Shown one piece after another: positions 17,160-26,608 of a DNA stretch of 64,000 nt. Every line of letters starts with the position of its first letter. The first letter of the stretch is position 1. Origin of the DNA: an uncultured Granulosicoccaceae bacterium (GTDB lineage: Bacteria; Pseudomonadota; Gammaproteobacteria; Granulosicoccales; Granulosicoccaceae); the NCBI GenBank assembly GCA_938003855.1, contig CALKXD010000144.1, positions 1 to 64,000 of the forward strand. The letters run 5' to 3'. Below the pieces are notes generated by a model that saw only the letters and a program-made list of their open reading frames with translations, was not told the DNA's origin and did no database searches. A program made the translations under genes and the position numbers.

Positions 17160-18175
17160 GACAGGCTGTCCCGTAGTTGTCTGGCGGCTTGTTCCGGCTG
17201 CAGCGGGTTGACGATATTGTTCATGCCTGCTTCCGCACCGGCGAGGTATTTCAGTTTGGTTTGATCGCGCAGGGGCGGCTGCATGGCGATATGAAAGTGC
17301 CAGTGTTTGTTGTCTGTGTGATCGTCACAAGGCGCGTTGTGGAATAAAGTGATGTTTGGCGCGGGGCGCTGGAATAATGCATCGTAGCGTTGTGCATTGC
17401 GCTGATAGGTGAGCGCCAGATCGTGGAGCTCTGCGGGGGTGAGTTCGGTGATGCTTGACACCGGCCGGTGTGGTACCACCCAGGTCTCGTAGGAAAACCG
17501 TGCGGCAAACGGCACAATCACCGAGCAATGTTCTGACTGGTCGACCAGCAGTGTGTCTTTGTGTGCCGGGTGATTGATCAGACGGTTTAACAGATCGTCG
17601 CCGTGGTTGGTTTTTGCATAGTTTGCCTGTGCACCACGCATACGTTGCGCGTTGTCAGATACAAACGGAAGCGCATAAATCTGACCATGCGGATGCAGAT
17701 TAGAAGCGCCGGTTTCAACGCCTTTGTTTTCAAAAATCAGTACCTGCTTTACCTGCGGGTTAAGCTCTATAGTGGCCACTTCGGTTTGCCAAAGCTCTGC
17801 CACCCGGCACATTTGCGCGGCACTGATATCGGCCAGTGTCAGATCATGACGGGGCGACCAGCACAACACCCGGCACTGGCCGCTGGCGGCAGCGGTTTTG
17901 CACAGCAGGTCTTCGGTGGGCGCGGGCTCCGGAGCGTGGGTTGCCAGCGCCGGGAAGTCATTGTCGATGGCAAATACGCCGTCGTAGTCGGGGTTAATAT
18001 GGCCGCTGGCGCGGGTGACGCCCGGGCACAGATAGCAGGCGGGGTCGTGTTGCGGCCGGGTTGCGGTGTCGGTGCTGGTGACAACCCCGGACCACGGGCG
18101 TTGAGCGGAGTTTGCCGCAATGACCACCCATTGGTCTAGAAGGGGGTGCCAGCGGCGTTGCCAGTTTGCGGTCAT
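17156..18175 (-). CDS. galT: galactose-1-phosphate uridylyltransferase
   Basis: 339-residue HIT-superfamily enzyme of the Leloir pathway: UDP-glucose + galactose 1-phosphate to glucose 1-phosphate + UDP-galactose. The active-site HPHGQ is at residues 161-165 (H163 is the uridylylated histidine) and a zinc site is suggested by CYLC at 47-50 together with HPHGQ. FENKGVETGASNLHPHGQIYALP is highly characteristic. Lies between galK and the GH42 gene in the minus-strand operon; 123 bp separate it from galK. Confidence 0.96.
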   Translation of the reverse strand: MTANWQRRWHPLLDQWVVIAANSAQRPWSGVVTSTDTATRPQHDPACYLCPGVTRASGHINPDYDGVFAIDNDFPALATHAPEPAPTEDLLCKTAAASGQCRVLCWSPRHDLTLADISAAQMCRVAELWQTEVATIELNPQVKQVLIFENKGVETGASNLHPHGQIYALPFVSDNAQRMRGAQANYAKTNHGDDLLNRLINHPAHKDTLLVDQSEHCSVIVPFAARFSYETWVVPHRPVSSITELTPAELHDLALTYQRNAQRYDALFQRPAPNITLFHNAPCDDHTDNKHWHFHIAMQPPLRDQTKLKYLAGAEAGMNNIVNPLQPEQAARQLRDSLS

Positions 18176-18298
18176 AAGTTAGGTCTTTTGCGTGTGGCTG
18201 TCTGGTAGAGGGAAAGCATAGAGTGATTAGCGGCTTGTCGCATGTGCAAGGTTGTAATAAACAACACCACTGTTTGAGGGTGGCCCATCTCAGTGATT

Positions 18299-19462
18299 CT
18301 AGAGGGCAATTTGCCTGACACCGGCGGTGGCCGTGGTCTCGTAGAAGTCTGCTTGCAGGCCGGTCTCTTTGCTGTACAGAGTGCCGACCGTTTGCACAAA
18401 GTTTTCTATTGCGTCTTTTTCTACCAGGCTGACGGTGCAGCCACCGAACCCGGCACCGGTCATGCGGCTGCCGATCACGCCCGGTAGGGTGCCTGCGTGT
18501 TTTACCAGACTGTCGAGCGGTGCGCTGGAGACTTCGAAGAGATCGCGTAATGAGTTGTGCGATTGCTGCATCAGCTGGCCGAAGGTGGTCAGGTCGTTGC
18601 TGTTGAGTGCGCTGACGGCACGGTTGACCCGGTCGGTCTCGGCGACAACATGACTGGCGCGGTTGCGGATGACAGGATCGGTGAGCAGGTTCAGGTTGTC
18701 GGCCAGTTGCTGCGGGGTGACATTAGCAAGCTGGGTGGCACCGGTGGCGGGCTGCAGGGCCGCATGTGCGGCATTGCAGTCTCGAACTCTGTCGTTGTAG
18801 GCGCTTTCGCTTAGTTCGCGGCGCTGGTTGGTGTTACTGATGATGATCCGGTAGTCACCGAGTTGCAGGGGCACGTGCTGGTAGTCAAGGGTGTCGCAGT
18901 GCAGGGCGAGGGCGTGATTTTCTTTGGCCATAGCGACGGCGAATTGATCCATAATACCGCACTGCACGCCGACAAAATTATTCTCGGCACGGCGCGACAG
19001 TACGGCGAGCTCGGTGTTGCTCATGGCGCCGTTGAATAATTGATTCAGGGCAAACGCGGTCAGCACTTCTATAGAGGCCGATGAAGACAGCCCGGCGCCA
19101 TTGGGGACATTGCCGGAGTAGTACAGTTGCAGACCTTCAATGCGATGGTCCAGATCGATGAACTCTTTAATAACTCCCAGGGGATAGTTGACCCAGGAGT
19201 CATCGCCTTGGCGGGTGCTAAGCCCGGATCCGCGCAAACTGGCGCGCTCGGGGAAATTTTCGGAATAAAACTCTATAGCCTGGTCGTCGGTGCGGCGTAC
19301 ATACAGTGTGTTGCCGCGATTAATCGCGCAGGGGAACACCGGTCCACCGTTGAAGTCGGTATATTCACCAATGAGATTGACTCTGCCGGGTGCATGAAAG
19401 CCTAGAACAGAATGTTCTGTGCCGCCAAACACACGGATGAATTTTTCCACAGCACTTGTCAT
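18299..19462 (-). CDS. galK: galactokinase
   Basis: Start at ATG 19462 (MTSAVEKFIRVFGG, 387 residues), which overlaps the alpha-galactosidase stop as ATGA; an in-frame extension to 19570 is not supported. GHMP kinase motifs: APGRVNLIGEYTDFNGG (24-40) for galactose binding, GAGLSSSASIEV near residue 130 for the phosphate loop, and SRMTGAGFGGCTVSLV near the C-terminus. Phosphorylates galactose released by the two galactosidases. UDP-galactose 4-epimerase (galE), the remaining Leloir enzyme, is not recognised in the window. Confidence 0.96.
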   Translation of the reverse strand: MTSAVEKFIRVFGGTEHSVLGFHAPGRVNLIGEYTDFNGGPVFPCAINRGNTLYVRRTDDQAIEFYSENFPERASLRGSGLSTRQGDDSWVNYPLGVIKEFIDLDHRIEGLQLYYSGNVPNGAGLSSSASIEVLTAFALNQLFNGAMSNTELAVLSRRAENNFVGVQCGIMDQFAVAMAKENHALALHCDTLDYQHVPLQLGDYRIIISNTNQRRELSESAYNDRVRDCNAAHAALQPATGATQLANVTPQQLADNLNLLTDPVIRNRASHVVAETDRVNRAVSALNSNDLTTFGQLMQQSHNSLRDLFEVSSAPLDSLVKHAGTLPGVIGSRMTGAGFGGCTVSLVEKDAIENFVQTVGTLYSKETGLQADFYETTATAGVRQIAL

Positions 19463-21591
19463 ATTGCGGTAATTTCCAACAGTAGTGAGGATTGCGCCGG
19501 CAGTACCGGCAATGTCAGGCCAACCGTCATCAGCAAGCTGCCAGAGAGCGTGACAGTCTGGCGCAGCCATCCGGGAGTGTGCTTTGCAAAGTGCTCCAGT
19601 TCAGCCAGGTTGAGGCTGGCCGGTGTTACGGTATATTGCATATTTTCGTTCAGCCCGCACGGGCACAGAATACCGCTGGTGGTGTTTTTCAAGCTGCTTT
19701 CGGCGACGACAAACCACAGGGAATTCTGTTTGTCTTCAGAGACCAGGCCGCTGCACACCAGATTTGGCACCGGGCTGTCGAGTCGCCAGCTGGTTGATTC
19801 GCTGATCCATTCACGGTGTTTTTTATACAGGCTGACGTAGTAGTTCAGTGTGTCTGTTTCTTCCCGGTCGAGGTGGCGGGCGTCTACCTCGTAGCCGAAC
19901 TGACCTTGCAGCGCGACAATCGCGCGGGTGTGAATGTTAATCTCGCGGCCGGTCAGATGTGCTTTGGCGTGACCGATGTGTGCGCCCATAATTTCGGGCG
20001 GGGTAAACAAACTATAGCCGCGTTGTATCTGTACCCGGTCAATGGCGTCTATCGAGTCGGAGGTCCAGACCCGTCCGGTGTGCTGCAGGACGCCCCAGTC
20101 AGCACGGGCACCACCGGAGGCGCAGCTTTCTATTTCCAGCTGCGGGAATGTTTCGTTGAGCTTGTCCATCAGCTGGTAGCAGGCGGGAGTCTGTTTCAGC
20201 ATTTGACTGCAGCGACCGTCGCCACCCATCACGACGTCGCGGTTGTAATCCCACTTGATGTAGTCGATGTCGTGTTCCTCAACCAGCGCGCTGATGTGCT
20301 CGAATAAATAGTCAAATACTTCCGGCAGGGCCAGGTTGAGCACCAACTGGTTGCGCGCCAGCGGTGTCTGATAGGGCGTCAGATGCAGTGCCCATTCAGG
20401 GTGCGCTCTATATAGATCGCTATCCGGGTTGACCATTTCGGGTTCGAACCACAGGCCAAACTGCATGCCGGCGTTACGGACATAGCTGACCAGCGGGCCC
20501 AGGCCGTCGGGGTAGACGGTTTTGTCGACGGTCCAGTCACCGAGTCCGGCGTTGTCTGATCGCCGTGCCTGAAACCAGCCGTCGTCTAGAATAAAACGCT
20601 CGGCGCCTATATTTTTTGCGGCATCGATCAGCGCATAGAGTTTGTTGATGTCGTGGTCGAAGTACAGCGCTTCCCAGCTGTTGGCGTGTACCGGTCTGGG
20701 GCTTCGAGTCCACTCGGGCAGCAGCTGCTGGCGTGCGTAGCGGTGCATGGCCTGACTGGCGGCATTCATGCCGGAGCTTCGTACCAGATACACCGCCGGT
20801 GTGGTGACTGCCTGGCCGGCGTCGAGTGTCAGTTCGGCGGTATCCAGTGCAATGCCGCATTGCAGATAGCATCTGCCGTCACTGAGTTGCTCAATGAGGG
20901 TTCGGTGGCTGCCGCTCCAGGCCAGTTGTGTCAGTAGGACATCGCCATTCTGCTCGCTGAAGCCGTGTTCACCTGTCACGCAACCCGGGTAGCTTTCGTG
21001 GCTGGTGCGTCCGCGATGGTTTTCCAGCTGCAGGGCCACCGGACCGATAGCGTTGCGTTGGGTTTGAAACTCCAGGCCCCAGCGGCCGTAGAGGGTCTGG
21101 CATTCGCGATGATTGTGTGGCAACGGCAGGGTGGCGCTGGCCAGATGATCAACGTGAAAAGGGCTGTCACCGGTGTTGCGCAGTTGTGTGTTGATAGAGA
21201 GCACGTCGCTTTCATGATGCAGTTCCAGTTGCACCGATACGGCGATCCCGGCGGCTTCGTCGTGCAGATCGATGTTGATGGAAAACTCGTCGGTACTGAC
21301 AGACTGGCGTTGCAGGCAGTGCGCAAACGCGGCACCGTTGCGATGTCCGCGCAGGGCCGGCCTGCAATCGATGCCGCTGGATGCCTGCGGGAATAAAGAC
21401 AGCGGCACGGCGGCGTCGAGTTTTGCCTGAGGCAGCGGCAGATCGGTGATCTGCGCCAGTGCAGCATCGTTGACACCATCCGGCAGCGCGCGACCAAACC
21501 AGGCGATGGCGGGTATATCGTGCTCGCCCTGTGCCAGCAGTAGCAGGGTCGTTGTGCCAGTGTCGAGTCGCCAGACGTGGGCTGTGTTCAT
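19459..21591 (-). CDS. alpha-galactosidase, glycoside hydrolase family 36
   Basis: Start at ATG 21591 behind AGGAAG, giving 710 residues; the in-frame extension to 21828 is the divergent promoter region. N-terminal beta-supersandwich, then a TIM barrel with LDDGWF (335-340), WFEPEMVNPDSDLY (381-394), the nucleophile D448 in IKWDYNRD and the acid/base in WTSDSIDAIDR (D512). No signal peptide, so it acts in the cytoplasm on imported alpha-galactosides such as melibiose or raffinose. First gene of the minus-strand galactoside operon. Confidence 0.95.
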   Translation of the reverse strand: MNTAHVWRLDTGTTTLLLLAQGEHDIPAIAWFGRALPDGVNDAALAQITDLPLPQAKLDAAVPLSLFPQASSGIDCRPALRGHRNGAAFAHCLQRQSVSTDEFSINIDLHDEAAGIAVSVQLELHHESDVLSINTQLRNTGDSPFHVDHLASATLPLPHNHRECQTLYGRWGLEFQTQRNAIGPVALQLENHRGRTSHESYPGCVTGEHGFSEQNGDVLLTQLAWSGSHRTLIEQLSDGRCYLQCGIALDTAELTLDAGQAVTTPAVYLVRSSGMNAASQAMHRYARQQLLPEWTRSPRPVHANSWEALYFDHDINKLYALIDAAKNIGAERFILDDGWFQARRSDNAGLGDWTVDKTVYPDGLGPLVSYVRNAGMQFGLWFEPEMVNPDSDLYRAHPEWALHLTPYQTPLARNQLVLNLALPEVFDYLFEHISALVEEHDIDYIKWDYNRDVVMGGDGRCSQMLKQTPACYQLMDKLNETFPQLEIESCASGGARADWGVLQHTGRVWTSDSIDAIDRVQIQRGYSLFTPPEIMGAHIGHAKAHLTGREINIHTRAIVALQGQFGYEVDARHLDREETDTLNYYVSLYKKHREWISESTSWRLDSPVPNLVCSGLVSEDKQNSLWFVVAESSLKNTTSGILCPCGLNENMQYTVTPASLNLAELEHFAKHTPGWLRQTVTLSGSLLMTVGLTLPVLPAQSSLLLEITAI

Positions 21592-21935
21592 ACTGCTTCC
21601 TGCGGCCGATGCCACGGTGGGTTGTGGAGGCCGGTACTGGATCTGACGGCAGCTGGCACGCTGCCCGTCACCCACTGCGGTGTTGTCACCGAACGGCACG
21701 CTGATGCGAAGCAGGGGTCTGTGCGTTTTTTGATAATTGTGTTCAAGATCGTCCAGTGAAACAATGGCGGTGCGAAGCGATGGCTCCGGGAGGCTTCGCG
21801 GCACGCGATTTTGCCATACCTTTAGCAAGCCGTGGCGAATTTACAAGCGGGATTCCGGTTAGGGGCAATCGCTGGATTGCCTGATGCCTCTACAGTATGC
21901 CCGGTCAAATCTGCAACCTTGGGGAGTAATATTCA
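21592..21935. promoter_or_regulatory. divergent control region of the galactoside island
   Basis: 344 bp between the GH36 operon (minus) and the ATPase gene (plus), expected to hold both promoters. A clear dyad GGCAATC-GCTG-GATTGCC occupies 21864-21881, about 55 bp before the ATPase start; it could be an operator or a leader hairpin. The ATPase gene has GGGGAG about 11 bp before its TTG start. I could not assign convincing -35/-10 boxes. Confidence 0.4.
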
Positions 21936-23021
21936 TTGTCGAGTGTTGAACTGGTAAATGCCGTAAAACGTTTTGGCGACACCGAGGTCATTCACGGGAT
22001 TTCGCTCGCCATTGAACAGGGCGACTTCGTCGTGTTTGTCGGTCCTTCCGGCTGTGGTAAGTCTACTCTGCTGCGCATGATCGCCGGTCTGGAAGATCTA
22101 TCCGAAGGCGAGGTGCATATCGGCGAGCGCGACGTAACCGATATGGCCGCGGTTGATCGGGGTATCGCCATGGTGTTTCAATCCTACGCACTGTATCCGC
22201 ACATGACCGTGGCTGAGAATATGGGCTTTGGTCTGAAAATGAACGGTGTCGCCAAAGAGGTGGTGGCGGAGAAAGTCGGTGCCGCTGCGGAAATTCTGCA
22301 GTTGCAGGCCTTACTCGACCGCAAACCGAAGAATCTTTCCGGCGGGCAGCGTCAGCGCGTGGCGATTGGTCGGGCTATTGTTCGCAACCCGGAGGTTTTT
22401 CTGTTTGACGAGCCCCTGTCAAACCTTGACGCCGAACTACGCGTGGAAATGCGTTTGCAGATAGCGCGGCTGCACAAAAGCCTCGATGCCACAATGATCT
22501 ACGTGACGCACGATCAAGTCGAAGCGATGACGATGGCCGATAAAATAGTCGTGCTCAGAGGTGGCTACCTTGAGCAGATGGGCTCTCCACTGGAGCTCTA
22601 CCAGCGGCCGCAGAATATATTTGTTGCCGGGTTTATCGGGTCGCCGAAAATGAATTTCCTCAAGGGCACACTGGACGACGCCAGTGCCACACAGGTTGCC
22701 GTGGTCCTTGACAATGCACAGCGTATTTCACTGCCGGTTAACGGTTCGTCGCTGACCGTCGGCGACGCGGTAACTATCGGTATCCGGCCGGAAGACATGC
22801 TCGATGATGGTGGCGATATCGCGGTCGATTTAAGCGTCGATGTTGTCGAGCGACTGGGTGGTAGCACTTTCCTGTATGGCACTTGCTGCAACACCCCGAA
22901 TTTTGTCACGCAGCGTGCCGGTGCCGACATGACTCAGGTCGGTGATCAGGTCTCGCTGAACGTCAGCGCGGAGCGCGTCTATCTGTTTGACAGTCAGGGA
23001 CTTGCTGTCGACCTGTCATGA
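21936..23021 (+). CDS. sugar ABC transporter ATP-binding protein (UgpC/MsmK/MalK type)
   Basis: 361 residues from a TTG at 21936. Walker [10 protein letters not shown] (36-44), Q-loop in MVFQSYALYP, signature LSGGQRQR (134-141), Walker B VFLFDEP (154-160) and the H-loop VTHDQVEAMT; then the C-terminal TOBE/OB regulatory domain typical of MalK. Energises the MalFG-like permeases encoded in the divergent operon 8-10 kb away; no closer CUT1 permease partner exists. ATPases of this type are often shared between several sugar importers. Confidence 0.92.
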   Translation: MSSVELVNAVKRFGDTEVIHGISLAIEQGDFVVFVGPSGCGKSTLLRMIAGLEDLSEGEVHIGERDVTDMAAVDRGIAMVFQSYALYPHMTVAENMGFGLKMNGVAKEVVAEKVGAAAEILQLQALLDRKPKNLSGGQRQRVAIGRAIVRNPEVFLFDEPLSNLDAELRVEMRLQIARLHKSLDATMIYVTHDQVEAMTMADKIVVLRGGYLEQMGSPLELYQRPQNIFVAGFIGSPKMNFLKGTLDDASATQVAVVLDNAQRISLPVNGSSLTVGDAVTIGIRPEDMLDDGGDIAVDLSVDVVERLGGSTFLYGTCCNTPNFVTQRAGADMTQVGDQVSLNVSAERVYLFDSQGLAVDLS

Positions 23022-23194
23022 CGACGACGGCTGTTGGCGGGGTACATACCGCTAGCCCGCGGACGGAGTACGGTCTCTTTATCAAAGTGTCTGCCGCCGG
23101 GGTAGGGTCGGCTCAGGTTGTTTCAGCTGACTCAATATAAAAACCAAAATCAGCTAAGCAATGACAGGCGCTCGCCGTAATGATAGATACAACG

Positions 23195-23235
23195 AGCGCA
23201 ATACTCTGAGGCCACTTTGGGCCTTGAGTGCGGTT
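23195..23235. other. hairpin upstream of the EAL-HDOD gene
   Basis: ACTCTGAGGCC and GGCCTTGAGT can pair across a short loop, with one bulge, shortly before the EAL-HDOD gene. No T-run follows on the plus strand. It may be the ATPase operon terminator region or a leader structure; weak. Confidence 0.25.
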
Positions 23236-23262
23236 TAGCCTTCCCCAGTGGGACCACGTGGT

Positions 23263-24471
23263 ATGACGCAGTTTTTTATCGGGCGCCAGCCAATCCTGAA
23301 TTCCGTCGGCGAAACGATCGCCTACGAGTTGTTGTTTCGCTCGAGTGAAAGCAACGCCTTTGATCCGTCGGTCGATGGAGATGCTGCGACCTCTCAGGTC
23401 CTGATAAATGCGGTTGCTGAACTGGGGTTAAACAAGATAGTCGGCGACAAGCTTGCGTTTGTGAATTTGACCAACCGGTTTCTTGAGCACCCGGAGTTGC
23501 TTGAGTTTCTGCCGCGAGAGCGCGTCGTGCTGGAGATTCTGGAGACGATCGAACTCAATGAGGCGGTGCTCAGAGGGGTTGAGAGATTGTCCCGCTCTCA
23601 TTACACCCTGGCGCTTGATGACTATTGCCGCAGCGATGATCTGGCGGCGCTGCTCCCGCATGTACAGGTCGTCAAGTACGACATCACGCAATACAGTGAA
23701 GAAGAACTGTGCGGCATTGCCAGCCGGCGCAAAGGCAGTTTTCCGAAGCTGCTCGCCGAGCGCGTCGAAACGATTGAACAGTACACCTTCCTGCGTCAGG
23801 CGGGATGGGATTATTTTCAGGGCTATTTTTTCTCCAAGCCCGAAATCATGACCGGGCGAAAGATCCCTGCCAACAAAGGCACATTACTGCATCTGCTGGC
23901 GCAACTGAACAATGATGCGGTGACTATTGAAGAGATCGCCAACATCATGAGTCGAGAGGTCTCACTCGGTATACGGGCGCTGAGATATGTTAATTCACCA
24001 CTGACCGGTCTGGTGCAGGAGGTGACATCAATCAAGCAGGCTGCTGTTTTATTAGGGCGGGAGACTATTCGGCACTGGGTGATTATGCTGCTGGTGGCAG
24101 ATCTGAACGACAAGCCCATGGAGTTGGTGAACATGGCATTGATACGCGGGCGTTTTTGTCAGCTTGCGGCTCGTTCGGAGCGACTTGACGATGAATACAC
24201 CTGCTTTACGGCGGGACTGCTGTCACTGGTTGATGTGATGATGAGTGCGAAAATGGAGGACGTGCTGGAAAATATCTCGGCAACACAAGAGCTGCGCAAT
24301 ATACTGATCGACGATCAGGGGCGTGCCAGCGAGCTGATACAAGCGGTGAAATTTATCGAGTGCAATCATGGGGTCGCTGAGTGCAGTGTGCCGATCAGTG
24401 ACGCTTTGAATGACGCCTACATTGATGCCATTCAGTGGGCCAGCCTGACAACAAAAATAATCAACGCTTAG
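23263..24471 (+). CDS. EAL-HDOD signalling protein (YuxH-type)
   Basis: 402 residues from ATG 23263 (MTQFFIGRQPILNSVGETIAYELLFRS); a GTG five codons earlier is the alternative. The N-terminal half is an EAL-like domain in which the EAL motif has become ELL and LALDDYC replaces the usual metal-binding DDFG context, so c-di-GMP hydrolysis is unlikely. The C-terminal half (from about 200) is an HDOD domain (RALRYVNSPLTG, GRETIRHWV). Such proteins are usually regulatory or c-di-GMP sensors. Single gene, no obvious partner. Confidence 0.88.
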   Translation: MTQFFIGRQPILNSVGETIAYELLFRSSESNAFDPSVDGDAATSQVLINAVAELGLNKIVGDKLAFVNLTNRFLEHPELLEFLPRERVVLEILETIELNEAVLRGVERLSRSHYTLALDDYCRSDDLAALLPHVQVVKYDITQYSEEELCGIASRRKGSFPKLLAERVETIEQYTFLRQAGWDYFQGYFFSKPEIMTGRKIPANKGTLLHLLAQLNNDAVTIEEIANIMSREVSLGIRALRYVNSPLTGLVQEVTSIKQAAVLLGRETIRHWVIMLLVADLNDKPMELVNMALIRGRFCQLAARSERLDDEYTCFTAGLLSLVDVMMSAKMEDVLENISATQELRNILIDDQGRASELIQAVKFIECNHGVAECSVPISDALNDAYIDAIQWASLTTKIINA

Positions 24472-24480
24472 TCGCCGCTG

Positions 24481-25023
24481 CTACGGACCGAGCAGGTCTT
24501 CGAAGAACCAGGCGGCGAGTTCGTGGCGGCCTTTTAATGCTGATTTGCGGTAAACACTGGTCGCTTGCTGTCGCACTGTTTTCTCGTGCGTGCTGCGCAA
24601 CACGGCTATCTCTTTAAAGCTCAGACCCTTTAGCAGGCCGATAGTAATTTCCTGTTCGCTGGCCGTGAGTTTCCATGCATCGAATTGCTTTTGCATAACA
24701 TCGCGGTATTGGCGGCCGATCTCGTCGCTTCGATCATCGAGCTTTTGCAGCTGGCCTCTGGCAAGAGCCAGTTGTGCCTGTAGCGAGTTGATTGCTTTTG
24801 TTGCCTGCAGGTATTCCTGCAGCAGCATCGCGGCGATCAGTAGCGCCAGACATAACAGCGCCAGATCATCGAGCATCTGCAGCAGGGATTCTCCGTCATT
24901 GAATTCTGCCGCGATCTGCACTGCTGAGGCGGCCAGTACGATTAGCGTAAAGCCGCCGAACAGCATGCGCCTGAAACGACCGGGTTGTGTGTAGTCGCCG
25001 TCAGCCTGGTTGAATATATTCAT
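24481..25023 (-). CDS. membrane-anchored LuxR-type helix-turn-helix regulator
   Basis: 180 residues: two predicted membrane helices (about 20-40 and 51-68), a heptad-like segment rich in L/Q (about 70-100), and a C-terminal GerE/LuxR DNA-binding domain (LTASEQEITIGLLKGLSFKEIA, then STHEKTVRQQATSVYRKSALKGRHELAAWF). There is no receiver or autoinducer domain, so the signal is probably perceived through the membrane part or a partner. It is convergent with the EAL-HDOD gene and divergent from the di-haem protein gene, a plausible target. Confidence 0.82.
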   Translation of the reverse strand: MNIFNQADGDYTQPGRFRRMLFGGFTLIVLAASAVQIAAEFNDGESLLQMLDDLALLCLALLIAAMLLQEYLQATKAINSLQAQLALARGQLQKLDDRSDEIGRQYRDVMQKQFDAWKLTASEQEITIGLLKGLSFKEIAVLRSTHEKTVRQQATSVYRKSALKGRHELAAWFFEDLLGP

Positions 25024-25256
25024 AAATAAAACAATACATTGCCGGTGTATAGGACGTATGCCGGATGCCCGTGTCTGGCGTATGTCGGAGAGTTAACATC
25101 GCTGTTTGATACATAAGTCTGATGGTCGTTCAGTCCCCTGACGACGATGGTACAGAGGTGGCGTGATTTAACACCAGTACCTGCATTTTGCAGTCGGTAT
25201 GTGACCGCAAAAGCCCGACCACGCCACAGGTTATCCAACCAGAGTTTATCTAACCT

Positions 25257-26537
25257 ATGGGGACACAGTCTATGCGCATCGAGTATTCAACAGCGGCAAT
25301 CTGCCAGGTTGCTTTGTATTGTATTTCAAAGTCGGGCATCGCTCTGCGTGAGCGGAGCCGCGCGCCCCGGTTACGGGCATGGGCGGCCAGCGTGTTGTTA
25401 CTGCCGTTGCTACCGGCCTGTGAAAACTTTACGCCGCAACCGGTAAATTTCGGGCAGGAAGACATCATCACCGTCGGTGATCTGCACACGATAGAAATTG
25501 ACGGCCGTGTTGTTTCATCGCTGCCGGCTAACGCGCAGCCGGTGGATTCTGCGACGGTTGCGCTCGGCAAGGTGCTGTTCTGGGATCCGATACTATCCGG
25601 TGACAGAGATGTCGCCTGCGCCACCTGCCACTTACCCGACAAGGCTTACACCGACGGTCTGGTGCAGAGTATTGGTGTTGGTGGCGTCGGGGTTGGTGTG
25701 GATCGAGTGGCCGGAGCGATTGGAACCGTCAAGCGCAATAGCCAGGGCCTGATCAATACGCGCTGGAACGGTATTAACGAACTGGGTGTGTTTGATGATC
25801 TGGAAGCGCCGATGTTCTGGGACAACCGCCTGCAGAGTCTGGAGTTGCAGGCGCTGGAACCGATTCGGGATCACAAGGAAATGCGTGGTGACCGATTTGC
25901 CAGGGATGAGATAGGTGCTGAGGTGATACGACGGTTGCGCGCAATTGATGATTACAGAATTCTGTTTGAGCAGGCATTTGGCACCACAGAGATTACGCTG
26001 TCAAAGCTCGGCCAGGCGATTGCGGCATTCGAAAAAACCCTGATCGCTAACAACAGCGCCTTCGATCGCTGGATGCGCGGTGACCAGGCGGCGATGACCG
26101 AAACGCAGCTGTCGGCCTTGCGGGAGTTTGTTGTGTCGGGCTGTGCCGACTGCCACAGCGGGCCGATGTTTTCAGATTTCCAGCTGCATGTGCTCGGTGT
26201 GGCTGATGCGCCCGGTTTGCCGGAGCCCGATAGTGGCGATGGTGCGTTTGCGTTTCGCACACCGACACTGCGGCAATTACAGTTTACCGCACCGTATTTC
26301 CACAATGGTCGTTTTACCCGATTGATTGATGCGGTGGAGTTTTACGATGACCGGACCCGTTCAGAGAATCCGCAGGTAGCAGACAGTGCGCTCGACCCGG
26401 AGCTCCGGGATCTGGCCGAGATGGATGATGGCCGTGCCGAATTTATTGTGCGTTTTCTGGAGACCTTAAACGATGAGGGCTTTGATCAGGTGATTCCGCT
26501 GTCGGTACCCAGCGGGTTGCCCCCGGGCGGACTCTGA
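25257..26537 (+). CDS. di-haem cytochrome c peroxidase family lipoprotein
   Basis: Up to 426 residues. Two c-type haem sites: CATCH at 121-125 and CADCH at 296-300, with GKVLFWDPILSGDRDVACATCH typical of the CcpA/MauG superfamily. A hydrophobic stretch ending LLPLLPAC places a lipobox cysteine at residue 55, so the protein is probably a lipoprotein facing the periplasm; the long basic N-terminus before it suggests the true start may lie downstream of 25257 (ATG 25272 or a non-ATG codon). Role: peroxide reduction or oxidative maturation of a partner; not resolvable. Confidence 0.85.
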   Translation: MGTQSMRIEYSTAAICQVALYCISKSGIALRERSRAPRLRAWAASVLLLPLLPACENFTPQPVNFGQEDIITVGDLHTIEIDGRVVSSLPANAQPVDSATVALGKVLFWDPILSGDRDVACATCHLPDKAYTDGLVQSIGVGGVGVGVDRVAGAIGTVKRNSQGLINTRWNGINELGVFDDLEAPMFWDNRLQSLELQALEPIRDHKEMRGDRFARDEIGAEVIRRLRAIDDYRILFEQAFGTTEITLSKLGQAIAAFEKTLIANNSAFDRWMRGDQAAMTETQLSALREFVVSGCADCHSGPMFSDFQLHVLGVADAPGLPEPDSGDGAFAFRTPTLRQLQFTAPYFHNGRFTRLIDAVEFYDDRTRSENPQVADSALDPELRDLAEMDDGRAEFIVRFLETLNDEGFDQVIPLSVPSGLPPGGL

Positions 26538-26547
26538 TTGCCGTAAT

Positions 26548-26583
26548 GCCTATTGACAGTGCTGGCTGAATCCTCATAAATAA
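26548..26583. mobile_element. relic of the MITE-like repeat (terminal fragment)
   Basis: TATTGAC, ten bases, then GAATCCTCATAAATAA reproduces the right end of copies 1 and 2 (TATTGAC/TATTGGC, ten bases, GAATCCTCATGAATAA) with the same internal spacing. The rest of the element is absent. It lies just upstream of the TauD-like gene. Confidence 0.5.
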
Positions 26584-26608
26584 CACCGTGTCAGTCAGGG
26601 TGAGGATG

